From an uncultured Ruminococcus sp. (lineage in GTDB: Bacteria; Bacillota; Clostridia; Lachnospirales; Lachnospiraceae), in assembly GCA_904418845.1 (NCBI GenBank), contig CAJFQC010000008.1, positions 1 through 64,000 on the forward strand: a DNA stretch of 64,000 bases, given 5' to 3'. Of this stretch, positions 8,983 through 19,336 are shown piece by piece. Made by a program: the position numbers and the translations under genes. The notes beneath the pieces were generated by a model. That model was given only the letters and a program-made list of their open reading frames with translations, did no database searches and had not been told where the DNA came from. Numbering within the stretch: position 1 is the first letter of the stretch; each line of letters begins with the position of its first letter.

Positions 8983-11900
8983 ATGAAATTAAAAAATGTA
9001 TTGCATAAAGCGGCTGCAGGTGTGCTTGTATTTGCCATGGTCTTAAGCTCCGGGCAGATCGTCGAGGCGGCTCCGACGAGTTTTCCCGCTGCCTTTACCA
9101 GATCAGGGTCGACCTACCTTGTAAATGGAAACTTTGACGGAACAGATAATTTTGTAACCAGTGGAAACGCAAAGGGATTATGGTATTTATCCACAGGAAC
9201 ATCGGGAGAAGTAACTAAAGATTCTACTCAGACTCATTCAGGCGCGGCTTCTGTAAAGATAACCGGAAGTGGAAATGCCGTGGATCAGCAGGTGGAATTA
9301 AAGCCGGATACGGAATATGAACTGTCTGTATGGGTTTATGCGGAAGGTTCGGAGGGCGCACGCGTAAGGGCGTTTCTGAACGGCGGTGCAAATCAGAGTG
9401 ATAAAAAGCTTGTTGATACAGATGCAAATTGCCAAGGACAGTGGTATCAGTATACGAACACATTTACAACGAACGCTGATACCACATATGCCAATGTCGG
9501 AGTAGTGCGTGCCAATAACACCCATTCTACATCCGGAACTGTATATGTGGATGACTTTGAGATCAGAGAGGTGAACGCCCCTGTCAGCGTGAACCGTACC
9601 GATGCGGAGACGATACAGGTCGAATATCCTGCCACAAGGAATACGGCGCCTTCAGATAGCGACGTCTCTCTGTCATACAGCATAAACGGGGCTCCTTCAG
9701 AGACATTGGATGTTAGTGTGGCATGGGATTCCGGACAGCATACTGCAACGCTTACTCATGACAATGTGTCAAAAAACTCTGAGACTACCGTTGATTTTGA
9801 ATTGCAGGTTTCAGGCGAGATCTTTACACAGACAGTCACGCTGCCTGCAAACCCGAACTATGTTGGAGCCGAGATCGCAGGAGTGAGCGAGCTGAAAAAC
9901 GGTTCTGCAATTCTGACCTTGAAACAGGCTCCTACCAGAGATCTGACAGCGGGAGAGATTGGGATCAGCTATACAGATTATGAGGGACAGCCGGCAACAT
10001 TATCCGTGGCAAATGTGCAGAAGAGATCGAATATGGAATATTTTGTTGAGTTTGGAAGCATCGCACCCCGGGAAACGGATAAGACATACACCCTCACATT
10101 TGAGATAGGCGGGGCAAGTGTAAACGAGAATCTTACCGTAGCGACAACGGCTGGGAAAACTTTCTATCTGGATGCAACAAACGGAAATGATAATAATGAC
10201 GGAACCTCCCCGGCAACAGCCTGGCAGAGCCTGGACAAAGTAAATAATACAGAGTTCATGGCAGGTTCTTCCCTGCTCCTTAAGTAGGGAGAGACATGGA
10301 GTGGAACTCTGGCGCCGAAGGGATCGGGTAAAGACGGGGCTCCGATCATACTTTCCAGCTACGGAGAGGGCGATCGCCCAAGGATCGTGATGGATGACAG
10401 TGCGGAATATACGGAAACTATTATAAGGGTCGCCGCCGAGAGGACAAGACAGGTGAATGAGACATTCCGTCTTTATAACCAGTCATGGTGGGAGATCAGC
10501 AACATCGAGTTCCACAATCCAAGTTATGAGGAGAATACTCCATGGGATTCAAACCGCGCTTTTGAAAGAGGCATGTATATCATGGCAGAAGACGTGGGAC
10601 AGATCGACCATATCTATATCGATAATGTGTATATCCACGGCTTTCAGTCGCCGGACTCCAGTAATAATGGGAAAGAATCCGGCGGGATCATCTTCATGAT
10701 CACTACGGACAAGGATACAGTGAATCGTAAGGAAACATGGTTCAACGATATCAGCGTTACGAACTGTACGATAGAAGATGTGGGAAGAAGCGGATTCTTC
10801 CTTCTGTCACCCTGGAAGACAAGAGAGATGACCGCCGACGGGAAATGGGGCGGACGCTGGTCAATGGTAAACAATGCAGGGGAAGGCTCTCTGGGAGCAT
10901 TCACTCCGTCCACCAACATCTATATCGGTAAGAATATTTTCAGGAATATCAGCGGCGACGGGATTATACTCCAGTGTATGGATGGAGCTGTGGCAGAGTA
11001 GAATCTGGTAGACGAGACCTGTACCGGCAACTCGTTTGCGGCGGGAATCTTCCCATACCTGGTGTCAAATGGAACTGCTCAGTACAATGAGCTCTGCCGT
11101 ACCCACTGGGGAGGCGACGCAGAGGGAGTTGAGATTGACGCGCTGAATGAAAACTTTGCGGTTCTGTATAATTACAGTCACCATAACAGCGGAGGATTCG
11201 TACAGTTCTGCACACCTGCAAACTTACCTTCGTATGATTCTTACTATGCGTATAATATCAGCGAGAATGACGGAACCTATGGCCCGAGACCGAACAGCAA
11301 TTCGCTCATCATGCCGTTTGCCGCTGCGATGAACTGTTCCGTATTCAACAATACCGTATACTTTGATCCGTTTCCGGCGCAGGATAATAATGGCGCGGAC
11401 AGATTTTTCAACGACAACAGCAGCAATGTCCAGTCAGTTGCGATTTACAATAATATCTTTTACAGAGGGGGAAATGCGTACCAATTCAATTCAGGAGAGA
11501 TAAACTATTTTAATAACAAGATGGAGTCTCTTGCAGACGACAATGTGGTGCCGGACGGGGGGAACACGCGTTTTGCAAATAACCTGTTCTATAACTTCGA
11601 TACAACCAGCATCAATCCGGACAGCGCTTTCTATCAGGACAATATCTGGGGAGTGGATCCAAAGCTGGCTGATCCGGGAACGATGGGAGACGGCAACGCA
11701 GACGCGCTTCTGAAGGAAAACGATATAACGAAAGCATGGAAACTCGACGCATATAAGCTGGCAGAAGATTCACCGGCGATCGGCGCAGGACGGGCGATCA
11801 GAACTGAGTATGTGAATCTGAAAGATATGCTGGGCAATACGGTAGATGCACAGAAGCCTGATCTTGGAGCGATCCAGTATACTCCGCCGGTCGATAAGAG

Positions 11901-12746
11901 CAGCCTGCAGACACTGGTCAACACGTCTGAGCAGTATTATAACCAGTTAGATCGTTATACTCCCGAGAGTGCCCGGGCATTCAAGGCGGCCTATGAGGAG
12001 GCGATGAGAGTACTGGCAGACGCCAACGCAGACGATGCGGCGGTGAAAGCGGCCCATGCGGCCTTGGAAGAGGCGGTCAAAGGTCTGGTCGAACAGGGCG
12101 GGACGATCGACAGAGGCAGCCTGCAGACACTGGTGGACACGTCTGAGCAGTATTATAACCAGTTAGATCGTTATACTCCCGAGAGTGCCCAGGCATTCAA
12201 GGCAGCCTATGAGGAGGCGATGAGAGTACTGACAGACGCCAACGCAGACGATGCGGCGGTGAGAGCGGCATATGCGGCTTTAGAAGCGGCGTCCAAAGGC
12301 CTGGTTGAACAGGGCGGAACGGACACGCCTGGGACGATCGACAAGAGCAGTCTGCAGACATTGGTGGACACGTCTGAGCAGTATTATAACCAGTTAGATC
12401 GTTATACTCCTGAGACTGCCCAGGCATTCAAGGCGGCCTATGAGGAGGCGATGAGAGTACTGGCAGACGCCAACGCAGACGATGCGGCGGTGAGAGCGGC
12501 ATATGCGGCTTTAGAAGCGGCGTCCAAAGGCCTGGTTGAACAGGCGGAACACCCGGAACACCCGGAACAGGCGGAACACCTACAGCGGACAATAAACAAA
12601 CGGAAAGCGAAAACAGCACATCCGCAGGCAGGGCCGTACAGACAGGGGATAACAGCACACAGGGTACTGCGGCAGCGACAGCGGCGCTGCTTGCAGGCGG
12701 AACAATTCTGGCTGTACTGGTAAGCAGGAGAAAGTATCTTAAGTAA
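8983..12746 (+). pseudogene. Surface right-handed beta-helix protein with CBM-like N-terminus, three FIVAR repeats and sortase-like C-terminus; interrupted by two TAG codons and a frameshift
   Basis: ORFs 8935-10287, 10387-11001 and 11062-12723 share one frame, interrupted only by TAG at 10285-10287 and 10999-11001. Loss of one G near 12543 (CAGGCGGA versus CAGGGCGGA in the previous repeat) shifts frame; the alternate frame reads ...AVQTGDNSTQGTAAATAALLAGGTILAVLVSRRKYLK-stop at 12744-12746. Confidence 0.85.
11890..12550 (+). repeat. Three tandem FIVAR-like repeats (~220 bp each)
   Basis: Nearly identical units starting (G/D)..SLQTLV(D/N)TSEQYYNQLDRYTPE at about 11891, 12109 and 12340. Confidence 0.9.
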
Positions 12747-12822
12747 TAGAAATTTCAAAGGGCTTCCCGCAGGACAAGATGATAAGGTCCATGCGGGAAG
12801 CTCAGATTTATAAGGAGAAAAT

Positions 12823-13638
12823 ATGAGATTGAAATGGCAAAGTATTTTTGCTGCTGTATTTGTACTGGCTTTTGCTGCTTCAGGATGCGGCGCGTATCAG
12901 GAGCGCCCTGTACTCAGGATTGGAGAGCACGACATTTACAAGGAAGAGTATGATCTGTATTGCGAGATTGCAAAGAAAGACATGGTTGACAGGGATGATG
13001 AAGATCAGGTGAAGGAGCAGGGAGCACTTTATGCGGCGGAGTGTTACAGCCTGTTCGATATCGCCAGTGAATGCGGTGCGAAAGAGATGTTTTCTTTTGA
13101 ATCCTTTCTTGATGAGCTGGATGCAAAAAATAAGGAGAACAAAGACAAGTTATCTGACGGTGATGTTGTTATGGGGCTTATTGAATTTGAAAAATATGAT
13201 TATTTTGAATACATTTTGGCTGAATACCGACAGAAAACAATAGAAAAGCTCAGCGCGTCACCGGATAAAGATATGGTGGAATCCGCTGAAATCTATTATG
13301 AAGAACACAAGGACAATTATATTGAAAACGCCCGATATCAGTACCAGGTGATAGTGAAAACGGAAGAAGGAACCGAAATCCAGATAATGGAGACAGATTA
13401 CCAGACGATCACCCAGTCTTACCATGCTTCGGATATGCTGGGGGACGTGCTGCTTTCCGGGAATATAGGAGAGGAGTACGATCTCGGGGACAGAACAGTT
13501 ATTTTGCTGGACAGGGAGAACAGTTATTATTCTTTTGAAGAGGCAAAGGGCACTGTCATTCGAAATTATGTGGAAGATGTGTATCTGCCGCAGGAGATCG
13601 AGAGACGCGCAGGGCAGATGGAAAGGCAGTTTTACTAG
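12823..13638 (+). CDS. Lipoprotein, SurA/PrsA-like (SurA_N-type) folding factor
   Basis: Lipobox FAASGC; RIGEHDIYKEEYDLYCEIAKKD resembles the start of SurA N-terminal domains. Confidence 0.5.
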   Translation: MRLKWQSIFAAVFVLAFAASGCGAYQERPVLRIGEHDIYKEEYDLYCEIAKKDMVDRDDEDQVKEQGALYAAECYSLFDIASECGAKEMFSFESFLDELDAKNKENKDKLSDGDVVMGLIEFEKYDYFEYILAEYRQKTIEKLSASPDKDMVESAEIYYEEHKDNYIENARYQYQVIVKTEEGTEIQIMETDYQTITQSYHASDMLGDVLLSGNIGEEYDLGDRTVILLDRENSYYSFEEAKGTVIRNYVEDVYLPQEIERRAGQMERQFY

Positions 13639-13654
13639 TCGGATATTAAGAAGT

Positions 13655-13800
13655 GTTCTGCTCCATATGGATCGTTCTTCATTTCATAGTATATCTAGTT
13701 AAATAAGTTTGCAGGCATGGAATGCTTATCAAAATTACAGTAGATCTGTTCAATCATAAGGAGGATGATGATCAGAGCCCCTTTTCGGTTCTGGTACAGT
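13655..13800 (-). pseudogene. Remnant of an AraC-family regulator gene with internal deletion
   Basis: Blocks TCCATATGGATC...TTTCATAGTATATCTAGTTAAATA...ATCAAAATTACAGTAGATCTG and TTCAATCATAAGGAGGATGATGATCAGAGCCCC match two separated segments of the intact AraC gene (around 27130-27212 and 27310-27342). Minus-strand peptide EQIYCNFDKHSMPANLFN versus AQIYCNFDNHSIIATLFD. Confidence 0.75.
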
Positions 13801-13843
13801 TTGAGATGTGTGGAGGAGAAGCGTAAAGGATAGGAGAGAAAAA

Positions 13844-14584
13844 TTGAGAATAAAAAGAAAAATTTTGATTTTTGGAGTCGCGGCCGCAATAGCGGCAGTA
13901 GCAGTTGTTTGTCTTTTTTCTTACTTCGGAGGAGATTCTGGGATTGCGATAGCTGGCAGAGAGATCACAAAAGAAGAATATATACATTGCATGAATGGAC
14001 AAAAATATGAGACAACAGTCCGGCTCCAGCAGGAATACGGTGTGGACTCTTCGGATGAAAAATACTGGTTCGAGGAAATAGACGGGAGGGCCCTCTACAG
14101 GGAGCTGGCGGACGATACCATGGGGGAACTTAAATATATTCATGCGGTGTACGAGATTGCTGCAGAATGCGGGTATGTTGAGGATGCCAGCTACGAAAGC
14201 ATGATGGAGCGGATGGAGGCAGAGAATGATAAGCGCAGGGAAATAATTGAGAGTGGTGGTGTTGTCTATGGACTGTCGAAGTATACTCCGGAATTGTATA
14301 TGAATTATGAGATGAGCAGCTTAGAAGATATGTATTGTGCGGATGAAACAAACGAGGGGATGGCTCTGACCGACGAAGAGGTTCAGCAGTATTATGACAG
14401 CAAAGAATGGGTCGTGGGGCGGGAGGCCGAGACGGCAGATCTGGACTCTGTAAGGACAGCTGTCGAAGAAGAACTCAAAGAAAAGAAATACCAAGAGCTA
14501 GTTGAGAAAAGAGCCTCACAATTGGAAGTAACAGGGAATGTGGAACGTATGTACGAATTTGTCAGGAACAGTTTGGGAGAGTAG
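13844..14584 (+). CDS. Membrane-anchored SurA/PrsA-like protein (paralogue-like to 12823..13638)
   Basis: Single N-terminal TM; IAIAGREITKEEYIHCMNGQKYE parallels the preceding lipoprotein; AECGYVEDASYESMMERMEAEN parallels SECGAKEMFSFESFLDELDAKN. Exact start uncertain. Confidence 0.5.
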   Translation: MRIKRKILIFGVAAAIAAVAVVCLFSYFGGDSGIAIAGREITKEEYIHCMNGQKYETTVRLQQEYGVDSSDEKYWFEEIDGRALYRELADDTMGELKYIHAVYEIAAECGYVEDASYESMMERMEAENDKRREIIESGGVVYGLSKYTPELYMNYEMSSLEDMYCADETNEGMALTDEEVQQYYDSKEWVVGREAETADLDSVRTAVEEELKEKKYQELVEKRASQLEVTGNVERMYEFVRNSLGE

Positions 14585-14790
14585 ATACTGTTGAACGGAG
14601 GCGATGAAATATAAGTGAATTGACTCAGGGATTATTAAAGAGATTCAGTATCCTAATATTTTTAGACAATATCATGAATAAAACAGAGCATATAAAAATT
14701 AAGATTATAAAAATATACAATATATATCTTGGATAAATATATATTATAGGGAATTATCAACAAAAATAGCAAGATCGATAAAAAATTAAA

Positions 14791-14831
14791 CAATATATAG
14801 GTTGAAAGCGGTAATCCCGGAACGTTATAAT
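14791..14831 (+). promoter_or_regulatory. Promoter of second beta-helix gene with CAATAT element
   Basis: CAATATATAGGTTGAAA; -35 TTGAAA (14802-14807), 18-nt spacer, TATAAT (14826-14831). Confidence 0.65.
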
Positions 14832-14868
14832 TTATGCAATAAAATCTAATTTATCAGGAGGGTAAGGC

Positions 14869-17556
14869 GTGGAGAAAAGAAAAACGAGAGGAACAAGAGT
14901 TCTGGCGATGACGATGGCGACAATAATTTTTGCGGCAGCCAGCCCCACTGTACCGGTTCAGGCTACAGAAGAAGATGTGAGCGTACCCGGACAGGGAACG
15001 GGAACTACTTATTATGTAAGTTCCCAAAACGGCAATGATGCTAACAATGGAACATCTGAAAATACTGCATTCCAGAGCCTTGCCAAGATCAATGAGCTGA
15101 TACTCAAGCCCGGTGATCAGGTGCTTTTGGAGCGGGGATCTATTTTTAATGAGCAATATCTGCATCTGAAAGGGAGTGGAAGCGAAGATGCCTACATTGT
15201 AGTATCCGATTATGGGGATGATAGTGACGCTATGCCGCAGATCAATGCGGATGGAGCCGGGCAGTGGCTCCAAGATTACGGAAAGGCGACAGGCGATGTG
15301 CCCGCGGGAGGTAAAACGGTATCAACAGCTCTTTTGCTCACGGACATGGAATATATCGAAGTCAGTAATTTGGAGATTACGAACCGGAGGGTAGACAATG
15401 AATATGACGACGGCCTTGCGTATAATGATGAAAACGCGCTTGACCGTACAGGTGTTGCCTCGGTAGCGAAAAATAACGGCACGTTGGATCACATCGTATT
15501 GGATAACCTCTATATCCATGATGTTCAGGGGAATGTCTACAACAAGCAGACGGTAAATGGCGGGATTTATTTTATCGCATGTCTGCCGGATGACGAGAAT
15601 GAGACGGGGATCGCGCGTTATAATGACGTCCTCATCCAGAACTGCTATCTGAAGGATGTGAACCGAAAGGGGATCGGATGCGCGTTTACGGTGTATGGTT
15701 CCGACAATTTCGGGAGCCTCAAAGAGATTCCTGACGATCTCATGCAAAAATATGGTTCTACAAACGTGGTTATTCAGAACAACTATGTGGAAGGAGCCGG
15801 CGGCGACGCCATCACTCCGCAGTACTGTTACAGACCGGTCGTGCAGTACAATGTGGCAAAAGAAGCTGGCAAACAGATGAATACAACAGACTATAAGAGA
15901 GAACAAGGACGGGTGGCGGCTGCAATCTGGCCGTGGACATGCAAGGATGCTGTATTCCAGTATAACGAGAGCTTTGACACATTAAACGCGGCTAGCGGAA
16001 ACGGAGACGGACAGGCGTGGGATGCGGATACGGGCGACGGGACCTTATACCAGTATAATTACAGCCACGGAAATACCGGCGGAGCAGTTATGTTTTGTCT
16101 GCAGCAAGCTGTAAATAGTACGTTCCGCTATAATATCAGCCAGAATGACGGGTCGGGATCCAATATCGGTCTCCTATCTCTCGCGAAGAATCCAGACGCG
16201 CATATTTATAACAACACTTTCTACATTTCAGAGGGTACTTCCATTATCGGAACACGCATGGGATATTCAGCAGCATCGGCAACAATAGAAAATAATATTT
16301 TCTACTATACAGGTGATACTCCAAAACAAGAAACGTATCGGGGAAGCAGCACAGGATCCAATGTCAGATTGTATACAAATAATATTTACTATAATTATGC
16401 CAATACTCCTACGGTAGATACAAATCCGATTCAGGTTAGCGCCGGAGAAGAGCTGCTGGCTGGCCCGGGAACAGGACCGGAAGATGTGGCGGCAGATCAT
16501 AAAGTGAGAGATCATGAAGATGTGGCAGAAGGAACAACGACGGCATTTGACGGTTACAAACCGTCATCGGAGAACTCGCCGGCGGTCAATGCGGGTAAAG
16601 TCATTACAGATCAGAATGGAAAGGCAGTGGAGCATGATTTCTTCGGGAACCTGATCATAGACAGCCCAGATATCGGCGCTGTGGAATATTCGACTGTCTC
16701 CGCGGACAGTTCTTTGCATGACGCCGCGTATATCGTAAAAGAAGGGAAGATTTACGTTCCTTACTCGGACAATAATCCGACCACGGTAGCCGAATTTAAG
16801 AGTAATGTATTGGTTGCGAATACAGCTTCTTATCAAGTATTACAAGCAGATAGAACAGAAGTCTCTGATACAGAAAATATAGCGGAGGGTATGATCCTTT
16901 GCGTTAAGGCTCAGAGTGGAACGACAACAGAGTATGAGATCTGCCAGAAGAATACCTATGACTGGGCGGAGGACTTTGTAGACCGACAGCAGGGGAATGT
17001 GTGGTTTGCCCAGCAGGGAATTGGAATCGGAGCAGGGACAAACTGGAAAAACATCTCTACTTTTGATACAACATATTCAACGTGGAAGGCTGATCAGTGG
17101 CATGGAGTGGGCTTGGATAAGAGACAGTCAGAACCTGTGACGGATGATGTCCACGGATTGCTGGCAGCTCCGAAAGGAAGCGGCGGCATGGCTGTGATTA
17201 CGGCGATGTCATTCCGAGCGCCCAAGACCGGGACAGTGAAATTTACAGCAAAAGATACGGGGGATGGGGATAGTGGCGAACCATATATCCGACAGGCTAA
17301 TAACACCGGAGGACCTGTTATATTGAGTCTCTATGTGAATGATAAGCAGATCATACAGTCAGAGTTATCTGAATCTTTTGTGACAGCTGATGGGTGGAGA
17401 GACATTCCTGAATTCGAAGTGACGGCTGGAGATTATGTCCGGGTGATATTGGAAGGCAAAAATGCAGAGAAACGTTCCGTACATATTACTCCGAATATTG
17501 AGTATTTGGACATTGATGCAGAAAACTCATCCCCGGTGACAGCTCTCGGATTATGA
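14869..17556 (+). CDS. Secreted right-handed parallel beta-helix protein (putative polysaccharide lyase/hydrolase)
   Basis: Signal peptide MEKRKTRGTRVLAMTMATIIFAAASPTVPVQA; YYVSSQNGNDANNGTSENTAFQSLAKIN...GDQVLLERGS is the typical start of a surface beta-helix; repeated N-rich coils. Confidence 0.8.
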   Translation: MEKRKTRGTRVLAMTMATIIFAAASPTVPVQATEEDVSVPGQGTGTTYYVSSQNGNDANNGTSENTAFQSLAKINELILKPGDQVLLERGSIFNEQYLHLKGSGSEDAYIVVSDYGDDSDAMPQINADGAGQWLQDYGKATGDVPAGGKTVSTALLLTDMEYIEVSNLEITNRRVDNEYDDGLAYNDENALDRTGVASVAKNNGTLDHIVLDNLYIHDVQGNVYNKQTVNGGIYFIACLPDDENETGIARYNDVLIQNCYLKDVNRKGIGCAFTVYGSDNFGSLKEIPDDLMQKYGSTNVVIQNNYVEGAGGDAITPQYCYRPVVQYNVAKEAGKQMNTTDYKREQGRVAAAIWPWTCKDAVFQYNESFDTLNAASGNGDGQAWDADTGDGTLYQYNYSHGNTGGAVMFCLQQAVNSTFRYNISQNDGSGSNIGLLSLAKNPDAHIYNNTFYISEGTSIIGTRMGYSAASATIENNIFYYTGDTPKQETYRGSSTGSNVRLYTNNIYYNYANTPTVDTNPIQVSAGEELLAGPGTGPEDVAADHKVRDHEDVAEGTTTAFDGYKPSSENSPAVNAGKVITDQNGKAVEHDFFGNLIIDSPDIGAVEYSTVSADSSLHDAAYIVKEGKIYVPYSDNNPTTVAEFKSNVLVANTASYQVLQADRTEVSDTENIAEGMILCVKAQSGTTTEYEICQKNTYDWAEDFVDRQQGNVWFAQQGIGIGAGTNWKNISTFDTTYSTWKADQWHGVGLDKRQSEPVTDDVHGLLAAPKGSGGMAVITAMSFRAPKTGTVKFTAKDTGDGDSGEPYIRQANNTGGPVILSLYVNDKQIIQSELSESFVTADGWRDIPEFEVTAGDYVRVILEGKNAEKRSVHITPNIEYLDIDAENSSPVTALGL

Positions 17557-17664
17557 TTCAAGGAATGATGGCAGTGCTTTCTCTTGGTGTGTGGGACTAT
17601 GCCTCGTAATAAAGACAAAAGAGAGGTTAAAAGCGGACACTTAAAATGGATAAATAACGACATA

Positions 17665-17724
17665 AAAAATCCCCTCGGGGAACAGGCGTTTAACATTAAG
17701 CCTGTTTCCGGAGGGGATTTTTGA
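17665..17724. terminator. Bidirectional rho-independent terminator
   Basis: AAAAAATCCCCTCGGGGAACAGGC-loop-GCCTGTTTCCGGAGGGGATTTTT between convergent genes. Confidence 0.9.
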
Positions 17725-17769
17725 AACTGTAGAGTCGTGACTGCAAGGTGGGAGAGGGTGTTTTCCGTA

Positions 17770-19275
17770 CTATTTTTTTATGTTTTTGGCAATCTTTTTT
17801 CGGACGGCTTCTTTCATGGGAAGGCCAGTGTCGTAGTCAAGCTGTCTGGGCTCATATTCTTCGTTCTCACGTTGTCTGGTATACCCATCGTTAGCCCAGG
17901 ATGGAATTTTGTCCGGCCGCCAGATCCTGCATGCCCACTGGTAGCCCCGGTACAGATCCCGGGTTGCATTCATATGCTCAAGGATGAGATCGTGGAGATG
18001 ATTTCGTATTTCGGCGTAACGCTCATCATTGATCAGATTATGGACTTCGTCCGGATCCTCCTTTGTATCATAGAACTCATCTGTATCCAGAAGATGGACG
18101 GCCAGTTTGTACCGATCTGTAATCGCTGCCCGCATCATCTGAAGGCCGCCGAATCCGTCATGATCCACTTCATAGCGGGTAAATTCTGTGAACACAACAT
18201 CGTTTATGCGGACAGATGTATCATAAATCTGAGGGAGCATGCTCTTCCCCTCCAGTAACTTCGGTATGGGAATCCCCATATAATCAAGAATTGTAGGTGC
18301 AAGGTCAATATGTGAAGCAGGAGCTGTGACGACTTTCCCGGCTTCGCCGCCTTTGATGATAAGAGGAATATTTGCCGCTTCTTTATAACAGGTGGCGCCC
18401 TTGTTATAAATCCGGTGGTTGCCCAGCATATCGCCGTGATCGGAAGTGTATATGACCATAGCGTTTGGGACGGAATTCCGGATTTTATCAAGAACCTTTC
18501 CGATCTCATAATCAACAAAGCTGTTGCATCCAAGAAATAGAGAAAGTTTTTTTGAAGGACGGTTGATCTCTTCTTTTGTTTTGTTTATGGCGTCGCCTGC
18601 CCAGAGTCTCTGCATCAGCGGCTTCCGGCTCAGATCATCCTCATAGTTTGGATTATCGTCAAAGCAGAAATCTTCGTACATTGTATTATACGGCGGGGGA
18701 CAGATATAAGGGCCATGTGGTTCGTCGTAGGAGACTGTCAGGAAAAAATCTTCATTCTTGTATTCCTCAATAAAGTTTACGGCGCGCAAAGAACAGCGGT
18801 GCGCATAGGTGAATTCTTCCGTCAAATCATTGTCGAACGAAGTGTCCGGTCGGCGGGAACGCATGCGGTCCGCTTCGCTTAATTCATCCAGATATCTGCG
18901 CATATCATACCAGTATTTTTCGTCCCAGCCCTCCGGGCAGATGCCGTTTCCGAAATAGTCATACCCGTCTAAATGCCATTTGCCTATATAACCGCAGTGG
19001 AAGCCGTTATCTGTGAGGCGCTGGCCGATTGTTTTTACATTCTCGCCCATTGGCATACAGTTGGTGACAACACCGTTTGTGTGAGGAAATGTTCCTGTGA
19101 AGATGGCGGATCTGGCCGGACCGCACACGGGCTGGCATGTATATGCGTTTTCATACCGAATACCTTCCATGGCCAGTCTGTCAAGATTGGGAGTAATCAT
19201 TTTATCATTTCCATAACACCCAAGCATATCTTTACGAGTTGTATCAGTCATTATTAAAATTACTTGCTTTTTCAC
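17770..19275 (-). CDS. Sulfatase (Cys-type)
   Basis: MKKQVILIMTDTTRKDMLGCYGN; CGPARSAIFTGT active-site motif. Confidence 0.92.
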   Translation of the reverse strand: MKKQVILIMTDTTRKDMLGCYGNDKMITPNLDRLAMEGIRYENAYTCQPVCGPARSAIFTGTFPHTNGVVTNCMPMGENVKTIGQRLTDNGFHCGYIGKWHLDGYDYFGNGICPEGWDEKYWYDMRRYLDELSEADRMRSRRPDTSFDNDLTEEFTYAHRCSLRAVNFIEEYKNEDFFLTVSYDEPHGPYICPPPYNTMYEDFCFDDNPNYEDDLSRKPLMQRLWAGDAINKTKEEINRPSKKLSLFLGCNSFVDYEIGKVLDKIRNSVPNAMVIYTSDHGDMLGNHRIYNKGATCYKEAANIPLIIKGGEAGKVVTAPASHIDLAPTILDYMGIPIPKLLEGKSMLPQIYDTSVRINDVVFTEFTRYEVDHDGFGGLQMMRAAITDRYKLAVHLLDTDEFYDTKEDPDEVHNLINDERYAEIRNHLHDLILEHMNATRDLYRGYQWACRIWRPDKIPSWANDGYTRQRENEEYEPRQLDYDTGLPMKEAVRKKIAKNIKK

Positions 19276-19336
19276 TTCTTATCTCCTGTCTGTTTTGATT
19301 ATATAAATTATCATAGAAACTAAGAATCATAGTAGT

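Noticed and set aside
11890-12550. CRISPR-like array or mobile repeat
   Set aside because: Repeats are ~220-bp units translated in frame as FIVAR-like domains; no short spacer pattern.
8983-12746. Genome-wide amber (TAG) recoding or pyrrolysine use
   Set aside because: TAG is used as an ordinary stop in neighbouring genes (e.g. 13638, 14584, 23374, 39945), the two TAGs align with different residues in the paralogue, and the same gene also carries a frameshift.
13695-13889. Small minus-strand ORF as a real gene
   Set aside because: Its C-terminal residues match part of the AraC regulator; better explained as a degraded remnant.
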